IMG/VR virus record: IMGVR_UViG_3300020183_000388 | Coordinates: 1 to 26,849 of that record | Strand: one strand, 5' to 3' | Source of the DNA: a virus | Length of the DNA stretch: 26,849 bases | Shown here: positions 21,501-26,849 of the stretch, piece by piece | How the letters are laid out: each line of letters begins with the position of its first letter | How positions within the stretch are numbered: the stretch's first letter is position 1 | Notes under the pieces: generated by a model | The model's database searches: none | Told to the model about the DNA's origin: nothing | Seen by the model: only the letters and a program-made list of their open reading frames with translations | Translations under genes and position numbers: made by a program

Positions 21501-23613
21501 TATCGATTCTGATCCAGAAGCTGCAAAGTGTTTTGCTGTTTCGGGAGAGATTGGTAAAGTTGTCATTAATGATCCACAAAAGAGTTTATCAAGACAAACA
21601 ATTCAAGACCAATTCCTTGACTTAAACGTTGGACTTGGAATTACTGATGTGATTTCTGGTTCAGGCACCACTCATATAATCCACACTACACTGGATCATG
21701 GATTCTCTGGAATTACTTCTGTAGGAATTCAAACTGGTGGTGCAGGATATGATGTTGGAACATATTATAATGCACGTCTTACAAGTTTGAACAGTGGATT
21801 GGGAGTTAATGCCACTGCTGTTGTAACCGTTGGTGCTAGTGGAACTGTCACCGCTGTTAAGATTATGCATGGCGGTTCTTCTTATGTCGTTGGAAACTTG
21901 TGTGCCATCAGTGGTATTGGAACTGTTGGTTCGGGTGCATCAGTTACTGTAGCGAATGTTTATAACCCAAGTCAAGAGGGTTTAAGTATTTCTGGTATTA
22001 CTTCAGATTCTTATGCCGAATACAATAATCTGTATAAGATTATTCATGCCAATAACCCAAAAGAACTTTATGTTCAGTCATCAAATTCAATCGCAGGTTA
22101 TACTACAACTGGTGTAGGAGTTACTGCCGCAGCAGATGCAAGTGTGGTTTCTACAGGAAAAGTTCTTGGAATTTCAACTTTTACATATAATGGAACTACA
22201 CAAGTTGGTATTGTAACTTTCACTGGTGCTCATGGATTTAAGATTGGCAATAAAGTTAGATTTGATGGAGCAGTAAGCATTATCTATAATGGAGACCATA
22301 TTGTAGATGATGTTATCGTCAATTCTACAACAGGTATCAGCACATCATTTAAAATTGTTGGCCTTGGAACCACGGCACCATCCACAGGTGGAACGATTGA
22401 AGTTTATCGTCACGCATTAACTTCTCAAGGTGGACTTGTCACAAAAACAAATGAAAGAACTTCAGGTCGATTAACTGAAATTTATGCTGGAATTACGACA
22501 ACTCTCGCAACAGAGATTACAGCAACTGCTTTAGAATCTTCGCCAATTTATATCACTAATTCTGATGTTCTTGGATTTAAAATTGGAGATTATTTCTCAA
22601 TTGATGATGAAATCTTTAGGATCAGAATAACCCCTGCTGCTGGTGTAATCTATGTCTTTAGATCTGTTCTTGGCACCAATCGCCAAGCACATGCTGTGGG
22701 ATCAATCGTTAGAAAGATCAATCCATTACCAATTGAATTGCGTAGAAATTCTATTGTTCGTGCATCAGGTCATACTTTTGAATATCTTGGATATGGCCCT
22801 GGTAACTATTCTACCGCATTCCCAGAGAAACAAGATCGTTCTCTGTCGGAACGTGATCAATTATTTGCACAATCAATCAAAATTGACGGTGGCATCACCA
22901 TCTATACTGGTATGGATGATCGTGGCAACTTCTACACTGGCAACAAAAAGTTAAACTCAGCAACAGGTCAAGAGGAGATTTATGATACTCCAGTTCCAAC
23001 AATTACTGGAGAAGATATTGGGGAGGGTGGAATTAACATCGGATTTGATGTTCTCTCACCACTTGAGATTAACGTTAATCGTTCAATTCGTGTTGGTGGT
23101 GGTGATGACAAATCACTGGTGTCACAATTTGACGGCCCTATCATCATCAATGAAAAGGTTACATCAAACTCAGATAAAGGAATCGAAGCGAAATCAATTT
23201 ATCTTCAAGGGACTGCTGATGTATCACGCAAAATTACTTTTGACACTCAAATACCAACATCTCAAAGTAATCCTGGTGACATAAGTCTCAATGCAAACCC
23301 AATAAATGGTGGTTACCTTGGTTGGGTTTATACCGATACTAATGATTGGAAAAAATTTGGATTAGTTTCCAAGAGCTCTACTGCGATGGATGTGACTGTT
23401 GATAGTATTGAAATTGGAACTGGAGGTATCATTTATGGTTCTAGTAGTAATGTTGGCATTGGAACAACACTTCCAACTCATAAGTTAAGTGTTTCTGGTG
23501 ATATCAAGGCCGGAGCAAATAGTACTCAAGGTTTGATTCTGACATCACCGAATGGCAATGAATTTAGAGTTACTGTTAACAACTCCGGTGCTTTAGTGAT
23601 AACTTCTGTATAA
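18556..23613 (+). CDS. Very large tail structural protein / fibre-like beta-helix protein (1685 aa)
   Basis: The N-terminus MGLSRLDNFLKSVRGTILYV leads into a parallel-beta-helix-like start (GNSLARPFRTIQRALVESAR, then TTILVYPGDHIID), as in pectin-lyase-fold virion proteins. A long beta-rich body follows, with Thr/Ile/Val repeats and G-x-GY modules (GGAGYDVGTYYNA, HGGSSYVVGN). Near the C-terminus are fibre repeats (NVGIGTTLPTHKLSVSGDIK). Similar N-terminal proteins are common virion proteins of T4-like cyanophages and are likely part of the baseplate-fibre apparatus, possibly contacting the host surface. No chaperone domain is seen at its end. It has its own late promoter. Fibre versus baseplate-wedge role is not resolved. 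Confidence 0.75.
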   Translation: MGLSRLDNFLKSVRGTILYVDPSSIDATDNIQNQGNSLARPFRTIQRALVESARFSYQRGANNDRFGKTTILVYPGDHIIDNRPGWIPDGANNFRRRTGATSNDLSEWGLSTVFDLTAENNTLYKLNSIHGGVIVPRGTSIVGMDLRKTRIRPTYIPNPENDDIERSAIFRITGGCYFWQFSILDADPNGNCYKDYTSNIFVPNFSHHKLSCFEYADGVNDVDINDAFLTYKTDRTDLDMYYEKVGICYGSISGREIFDDYPSTDQDFEPVIDEYRIVGSRGAEVGITSIRAGDGVIATTTITVTLEESFPELNVDTPITIQGISADGYDGKYVVYESIDSTTLTYKVQNVPANALPTTAGATLNINVDTVTSASPYIFNVSARSVYGMCGMLADGNKASGFKSMVVAQFTGIGLQKDDNAFVKYDSATGQYEDSTTVTNLSTDSRAIYKPAYENFHIKAVNDSYIQIVSVFAIGYANHFEVDNGGDFSINNSNSNFGARALIAKGFRKDAFAKDDIGYITHIISPQENQASEKNVSFLSLDRTNTVGIGSTDRLYLYQKTNQNDLPENVIDGYRFGARIADRLYLQVTSSGISTEYSARIVMPNTTISYEKSHTVGKSLVGINSIASNTITLTSNHTFANGETIRIISDNGHLPDGLNANQIYYAITSGIGANQLRIAQSLTDAINTNPLIINTKGGVLKVVSRVSDKNSGDIGHPIGFDTTNSQWYVNVASASTENTIYSLLNTTYTETTTPRTYIKRTPDNRGITETVYRVRYVIPKDSPTVARQPIDGYILQVSNDTLGISATEIQKYFSTSSATLSNTTELRNPGFIATCSYSSGTASIITELPHNLVIGSQVEILNVKSTNNPTGIANSFFNGTFTVTGISSTKHFSYTLSNNPGNFQSDVNTRNINLPHFKRKRTNNTYQVYRGVELQKYESNVQDGIYHLTLVENSISPTVSPFTNFKLSQPINNLYPQTNRDNIDSDPEAAKCFAVSGEIGKVVINDPQKSLSRQTIQDQFLDLNVGLGITDVISGSGTTHIIHTTLDHGFSGITSVGIQTGGAGYDVGTYYNARLTSLNSGLGVNATAVVTVGASGTVTAVKIMHGGSSYVVGNLCAISGIGTVGSGASVTVANVYNPSQEGLSISGITSDSYAEYNNLYKIIHANNPKELYVQSSNSIAGYTTTGVGVTAAADASVVSTGKVLGISTFTYNGTTQVGIVTFTGAHGFKIGNKVRFDGAVSIIYNGDHIVDDVIVNSTTGISTSFKIVGLGTTAPSTGGTIEVYRHALTSQGGLVTKTNERTSGRLTEIYAGITTTLATEITATALESSPIYITNSDVLGFKIGDYFSIDDEIFRIRITPAAGVIYVFRSVLGTNRQAHAVGSIVRKINPLPIELRRNSIVRASGHTFEYLGYGPGNYSTAFPEKQDRSLSERDQLFAQSIKIDGGITIYTGMDDRGNFYTGNKKLNSATGQEEIYDTPVPTITGEDIGEGGINIGFDVLSPLEINVNRSIRVGGGDDKSLVSQFDGPIIINEKVTSNSDKGIEAKSIYLQGTADVSRKITFDTQIPTSQSNPGDISLNANPINGGYLGWVYTDTNDWKKFGLVSKSSTAMDVTVDSIEIGTGGIIYGSSSNVGIGTTLPTHKLSVSGDIKAGANSTQGLILTSPNGNEFRVTVNNSGALVITSV

Positions 23614-23616
23614 ATA
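23609..23616 (+). promoter_or_regulatory. Late promoter (TATAAATA) for the S74 fibre gene
   Basis: Perfect T4 late consensus whose internal TAA (23611-23613) is the stop codon of the 1685-aa gene. The next start, ATG 23648, is 31 nt downstream. Confidence 0.75.
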
Positions 23617-23647
23617 TAAAAAAGTATCGAGGGGAGAGTGAACCTCA

Positions 23648-25333
23648 ATGTCCGTAAATAAGAATTTTATCATTAAAAACGGTCTTGAAGTTCGCAACGG
23701 TTTAATCTTTACTGATGTAGCAAAAGCAAATGTCGGCATAGGTAGCACCAATCTCAGTGTTCTCTATAAGTTTCACGTTGTTGGTGGTATTGGTGCCACC
23801 TCTTTAACTGTAACTGGAGTTACAACTACAACCTCCGCAGTTATTACTACCTCCGCAGTTGTTGGTTCTGCTGTAACAATTAATTCGTCAGGAGTTGGTG
23901 CAAATAATTTAAATGTTAGTGGTATTGTAACATCCTCCTCATATTATGTTGGAACCACAACGGTATTCAATACTGTCAGTGGGCAACTTACTCTTGCTGG
24001 TATTCAGACAATTGATTCAACAACAAAAGCGTCTTTGGAAAGAGAATTAGCTTTAGATCCAAATAACTTTAATAGTTTAAATGTTCAGGGCGGCATATCA
24101 ACTTTAGGTAGTGTTAAAATAACATCTGGAATTATAACTGCCGTAAGTGGTGTGATAACTTATTTTGGTGATGGTTCTGGTCTGACTAACACTTCTCCAG
24201 GTCCAGCAGGGTCTGTAAATAATGTTCAGTATAATAACGGTTCGGTAACCGCAGGTTCAGATAATTTTGTATTCACGGGAACTAATGTCGGCATCGGAAC
24301 CACAAATCCAGGAGCAAAACTTGATGTTGCAGGTGATGTAAGACTTTCTAGTCCTGACGCGGAAATTGAATTCAACACTGGTGGTGCAAGGTTAAAAGGA
24401 AGAAGTAATGCACTTTCTATTCATACTGGTTCTGGATTAGATAGTGAGGCAAGTGAACAGATAAGAATTAATAATACTGGTGTTGGCATAGGAACCACAA
24501 ACCCAACATCAAAACTACATGTTATTGGTGATGGTAGATTTAGTGGTGTTGTCACTGCAACATCTTTTCACGGAGACGGTACAAATATAACAAATGTTGG
24601 TGCAAGTCTGAACGCAGGAAGTGGAACACAAAATATTCTTCTTACTAGTATTACAAGTGGAGTTTTAACTTCAGTTTCAATTGATACAACACAACTGCAG
24701 TGGAATCACAATACTAATACATTAAACACTACAAATATAGATTTAACTGATAACTTATTTGTTACTACTGGCATCTCAAGTCTTAGCGCCACTACTGCTA
24801 CTGCATTAAATGTATCAGGTATTTCAACCTTTGTTGGTATTACCACTAGTACCTCAACTCTCTTTGCAAATCAATTAAGTGTTGCTGGAGTCTCTACCTT
24901 TGCTGGTATAACCACAGTTACTGGTACTACTCTATTTGCAAAACAATTAAATGTATCAGGTATTTCAACCTTTGTTGGTATCGGGACATTCGAATCAACA
25001 TTATTTGCCAATCAGGTAAGCGTAACAGGTATTGTGACAGCTGCAGATTTTAACTCAACATCTGATGCAAATCTCAAACAAGACATTCAAACGTTTAAAA
25101 GTGCATTAGATATCGTATCAGAACTTCGTGGTGTTAGGTTTAACTGGAAGAAAGACAATAAACCATCTGTAGGTGTGATTGCACAAGAACTTGAAGAAAT
25201 TCTTCCTGAACTTGTGAGTGATAGCAGTCCCAAGACAGTTAATTACAACGGCATCATTGGTGTTCTGATTGAAGCAGTCAAGGAATTGTCTGAAGAAGTA
25301 AAATCATTAAAAAATCAAATAAATAATCAATAA
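23648..25333 (+). CDS. Tail fibre with C-terminal S74 intramolecular chaperone domain (561 aa)
   Basis: The shaft is built of short beta repeats, for example LNVSGISTFVGITT, NVGIGTTNPGAKLDVAGDVR, VGIGTTNPTSKLHVIGDGRF and FANQLSVAGVSTFAGITT, typical of trimeric phage fibres. The last 85 or so residues form an S74 peptidase/chaperone domain: STSDANLKQDIQTFKSALDI, LRGVRFNWKKDNKPSVGVIA, QELEEILPELV and VNYNGIIGVLIEAVKELSEE. The Ser-Asp-x-x-x-Lys motif at its start is the usual self-cleavage site. This domain trimerises the fibre and is then released. The long coiled tail EEVKSLKNQIN fits. It follows its own late promoter with a GAGG-like ribosome site. Confidence 0.85.
   Translation: MSVNKNFIIKNGLEVRNGLIFTDVAKANVGIGSTNLSVLYKFHVVGGIGATSLTVTGVTTTTSAVITTSAVVGSAVTINSSGVGANNLNVSGIVTSSSYYVGTTTVFNTVSGQLTLAGIQTIDSTTKASLERELALDPNNFNSLNVQGGISTLGSVKITSGIITAVSGVITYFGDGSGLTNTSPGPAGSVNNVQYNNGSVTAGSDNFVFTGTNVGIGTTNPGAKLDVAGDVRLSSPDAEIEFNTGGARLKGRSNALSIHTGSGLDSEASEQIRINNTGVGIGTTNPTSKLHVIGDGRFSGVVTATSFHGDGTNITNVGASLNAGSGTQNILLTSITSGVLTSVSIDTTQLQWNHNTNTLNTTNIDLTDNLFVTTGISSLSATTATALNVSGISTFVGITTSTSTLFANQLSVAGVSTFAGITTVTGTTLFAKQLNVSGISTFVGIGTFESTLFANQVSVTGIVTAADFNSTSDANLKQDIQTFKSALDIVSELRGVRFNWKKDNKPSVGVIAQELEEILPELVSDSSPKTVNYNGIIGVLIEAVKELSEEVKSLKNQINNQ
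24805..24981 (+). repeat. 36-bp exact direct repeat in the fibre shaft
   Basis: Identical 36-nt copies at 24805-24840 and 24946-24981 (beginning ATTAAATGTATCAGG), exactly 141 nt (47 codons) apart. They encode LNVSGISTFVGI. Between them is a diverged related unit. The exact identity suggests recent duplication or gene conversion within the shaft. Confidence 0.9.
25318..25325 (+). promoter_or_regulatory. Late promoter (AATAAATA) before the first small paralogue
   Basis: NATAAATA motif in the last codons of the S74 fibre gene, 17 nt upstream of ATG 25343. This is closer to its start than the other late promoters in the window. An AGAAAG stretch precedes the ATG as a weak ribosome site. Confidence 0.4.
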
Positions 25334-25342
25334 AAAAGAAAG

Positions 25343-25753
25343 ATGACAATTAAAATTAATGGAACAGATATTATTGATCAAAATAGAAATATTTTAACAG
25401 CTATTTTGAAAAATTATACTGAAACTATACATAATTTAGGTGCTCTTTCTGCCGGTACTACAAACATTAATATGGCAAATGGTACTGTTTTTACAGCAAC
25501 ATTGCCAACATCAGGAACAGTAACCTTTACGTTCACAACTGGTGGTGTGAGCGGTGCTGCAAGTTTTCTATTAATTTTAACAAATGCTGGATCTGGATCT
25601 GCAACTCTTGCATGGCCCGCATCTGTAAAGTACACTGGAGGAACTGTTCCTGATAGAACAACAATTGTAAGTAGAACCGATATATGGTCTTTTAATACGC
25701 TTGATAATGGTTCAAATTGGTATGGAAACATTGCCCTCTTTAACTTCGCATAA
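25343..25753 (+). CDS. Small tail/fibre-associated structural protein, paralogue A (136 aa)
   Basis: The N-terminus MTIKINGTDIIDQNRNIL is a motif often seen at the start of small phage fibre proteins. A beta-rich core follows (TATLPTSGTVTFTFTTGG, SFLLILTNAGSGSATLAWP), then YTGGTVPDRTTIVSRTDIW and NTLDNGSNWYGNIALF. This resembles adhesin-like beta-sandwich modules in marine phage tail genes. It is closely related to the next gene at both ends. No chaperone or enzyme motif. The stop TAA lies in a CATAAATA sequence that runs into the next start. The exact role is not established. Confidence 0.7.
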   Translation: MTIKINGTDIIDQNRNILTAILKNYTETIHNLGALSAGTTNINMANGTVFTATLPTSGTVTFTFTTGGVSGAASFLLILTNAGSGSATLAWPASVKYTGGTVPDRTTIVSRTDIWSFNTLDNGSNWYGNIALFNFA

Positions 25754-25809
25754 ATATGACAATTAAAATTAATGGAACAGATATTATTGATCAAAGTAGA
25801 AATATTTTA
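25343..25809 (+). repeat. Near-identical 5' ends of the two small paralogous genes (54 bp)
   Basis: 25343-25396 and 25756-25809 match in 53 of 54 positions (only A/G differs at the 41st base); both begin ATGACAATTAAAATTAATGG. Beyond that the genes diverge quickly, so the identity is confined to the N-terminal module. Confidence 0.9.
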
Positions 25810-26184
25810 TCTTCTATTTTTAAAAATTACACAGAATCTGCATATAATTTAGGTACAATTGCATCTGGAACAACCATAATTGCTGCATCAAACGGTAATG
25901 TCCAGTACGGAACAATGTCTAATGCAGCGACTACACTCAATCTCAGTGCTTCTGGTATACCATCTTCAGGTGCTTTTACTCTTGTTTTATATTTGACAAA
26001 TCCTTCTTCTACTGGGTCTTTATCTTTAGCCTTCACAGGAGGAACCATAAAATGGCAAGCAAATACAAATGCAGCATCTTCGCTGTTATGGACAACGACT
26101 GCGAATAAAACAAATGTATGGGTTTTTTTAACGCTTGATGCTGGAACAAATTGGTACGGGGCTCTTTCACAAGTAAATCTATAA
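25756..26184 (+). CDS. Small tail/fibre-associated structural protein, paralogue B (142 aa)
   Basis: Same layout as the preceding gene: MTIKINGTDIIDQSRNIL, a beta core (GTMSNAATTLNLSASGIPSS, FTLVLYLTNPSSTGSLSLAF), GGTIKWQ and a C-terminal VWVFLTLDAGTNWYGALSQV. Start and end blocks (NxLG..., TLDxGxNWYG) are shared, while the middle is diverged. It may be an alternative adhesin or a tip module. It begins 2 nt after the previous stop. A perfect late promoter overlaps its own stop codon and serves the next gene. Confidence 0.7.
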   Translation: MTIKINGTDIIDQSRNILSSIFKNYTESAYNLGTIASGTTIIAASNGNVQYGTMSNAATTLNLSASGIPSSGAFTLVLYLTNPSSTGSLSLAFTGGTIKWQANTNAASSLLWTTTANKTNVWVFLTLDAGTNWYGALSQVNL

Positions 26185-26187
26185 ATA
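26180..26187 (+). promoter_or_regulatory. Late promoter (TATAAATA) for the 2OG oxygenase gene
   Basis: Perfect late consensus whose internal TAA (26182-26184) is the stop of the preceding gene. The next ATG (26209) is 21 nt downstream. Confidence 0.75.
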
Positions 26188-26208
26188 TTCAAAAGTTTTA
26201 CTAATATT

Positions 26209-26805
26209 ATGAAAACAAAATATACAGATTTCATTGGAATGTATGAGAATGTATATCCTGATGGATTTTGTCAGCATATGATTGAAGAATTTGAACGTCT
26301 TGACCAATTTGGAATGGTTGGTTCTCGCCAACAAGATGAAAATACGTTAAAAACATCGAAACATGATGATTCGGTAATGTTGAATGTAAGGAATCATCCA
26401 ACTTCATCCTTTGAAGGAGTATCAGCAATAGAAATATTTTTTCAAGGATTGCAAAATTGTTTTGACGAATATGTAAATGAATTTGATATATTAAAAGGTC
26501 CATCTTTAAAATGCAGTTCTGTTAAAATGCAAAAAACAATGCCAGGTGGTGGTTATCATGTGTGGCATCCAGAACAAGGAAATGGTGAGCAAGCTTGGAG
26601 AGGATTGGTCTATTCTTTATATTTGAATTCTTTAGAATCAGATGCCGCTGGAGAAACAGAATTCTTATATCAAAGATGTAGAATTCCACCTAAAGAAAAT
26701 TGTATGATAATATGGCCAGCAGGATTTACACATACGCATCGTGGCAACGTTGTTTATGGGGATAAACCTAAATATATAATAACAGGTTGGTTTTATTACG
26801 ATTAA
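26209..26805 (+). CDS. 2OG-Fe(II) oxygenase (prolyl-hydroxylase-like)
   Basis: This 198-aa protein has the double-stranded beta-helix landmarks of phage 2OG dioxygenases: KMQKTMPGGGYHVWHPEQ with H120-x-E122 (candidate Fe ligands), WRGLVYSLYLN, AAGETEF, then CMIIWPAGFTHTHRGN with distal His 175/177 and a following Arg. KYIITGWFYYD closes the fold. Such enzymes hydroxylate proteins or nucleotides using 2-oxoglutarate and O2; the substrate here is unknown. The gene is among the fibre genes with its own late promoter, so modification of a structural protein or of a late host target is possible. Complete, no truncation. Confidence 0.85.
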   Translation: MKTKYTDFIGMYENVYPDGFCQHMIEEFERLDQFGMVGSRQQDENTLKTSKHDDSVMLNVRNHPTSSFEGVSAIEIFFQGLQNCFDEYVNEFDILKGPSLKCSSVKMQKTMPGGGYHVWHPEQGNGEQAWRGLVYSLYLNSLESDAAGETEFLYQRCRIPPKENCMIIWPAGFTHTHRGNVVYGDKPKYIITGWFYYD

Positions 26806-26811
26806 AAGAAT

Positions 26812-26849
26812 ATGGCATTCGGAGCATCGGGCAAATCAATCATTGGAGG
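26812..26849 (+). CDS. Partial CDS at the right edge, start of another tail/structural gene
   Basis: ATG at 26812 opens a frame (MAFGASGKSIIGG) running off the window. It begins 6 nt after the oxygenase stop, with AAAAGAA upstream. The short Gly/Ser-rich start is compatible with a tail protein; no further identification is possible. Confidence 0.55.
   Translation, partial: MAFGASGKSIIG

Noticed and set aside
25749-25756. CATAAATA overlapping the start codon of paralogue B as a promoter for that gene
   Set aside because: A transcript would start downstream of the ATG, so it cannot serve this gene. It is noted only as part of the stop-codon pattern.
25414-26234. Two minus-strand frames opposite the small paralogous fibre genes
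   Set aside because: Both are mirrored shadows with Val/Pro-rich low-complexity composition, and both plus-strand genes are supported by their mutual similarity.
1-26849. CRISPR array, insertion sequence or integrase
   Set aside because: No regularly spaced repeats, transposase motifs or terminal inverted repeats were seen; repeats present are in-frame protein repeats.

Overview
The window is part of the genome of a T4-like cyanomyovirus, a contractile-tailed phage of marine Synechococcus or Prochlorococcus. The evidence is the AT-rich sequence, the gene 59-33-32 replication/transcription cluster, a nearly complete set of T4-type baseplate and tail-tube genes (53, 48, 4, 54, 26/51, 27, 5), T4-type late promoters (NATAAATA), phage tRNA genes, 2OG-Fe(II) oxygenases, and a cyanobacterial-type DUF1825-like gp33. 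No photosynthesis gene (psbA etc.) lies in the window, so the host is inferred from family resemblance only.

Layout. (1) 1-1971, plus strand: the tail end of a probable 2OG oxygenase, helicase loader gp59, late-transcription factor gp33, and ssDNA-binding protein gp32. gp32 has its own sigma70-type promoter and a strong terminator that lies inside the next, convergent gene. (2) 1972-4382, minus strand: gp53, gp48, an unknown 115-aa protein and head-completion nuclease-like gp4, led by a perfect TATAAATA late promoter. (3) 4422-16648, plus strand: a long, tightly packed tail/baseplate operon. It runs gp54, gp26, a gp51-like ORF, two tape-measure-like proteins (the second with two peptidoglycan-hydrolase-like domains), gp27-like hub, a 71-aa protein, gp5-like hub, a beta-helical protein and two paralogous tail proteins. 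(4) 16645-18512, plus strand: a compact early-type cassette inserted in the late module. It starts with a perfect TTGACA-17-TATAAT promoter and ends with a rho-independent terminator. It carries five small ORFs, tRNA-Leu(UAA), tRNA-Thr(UGU) and a Mom-like DNA-modification acyltransferase. (5) 18518-26849, plus strand: late tail-fibre/adhesin genes, including a 1685-aa protein, a 561-aa fibre with a C-terminal S74 chaperone domain, two small paralogous structural proteins, a 2OG-Fe(II) oxygenase, and the start of another gene. Most have their own late promoter.

The genes combine DNA replication and late-gene activation (59, 33, 32) with baseplate, hub, tube and fibre assembly. The most notable points are: a probable -1 programmed frameshift fusing gp26 to the gp51-like ORF just upstream of the tape-measure-like genes, as in lambda G/GT; wall-hydrolase domains on a tape-measure-like protein while gp5 shows no lysozyme domain; a gp32 with no cysteines and therefore no T4-type zinc site; and a Mom-like gene in a self-contained early cassette. 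All calls come from reading the sequence and remembered family features; no database search was run.
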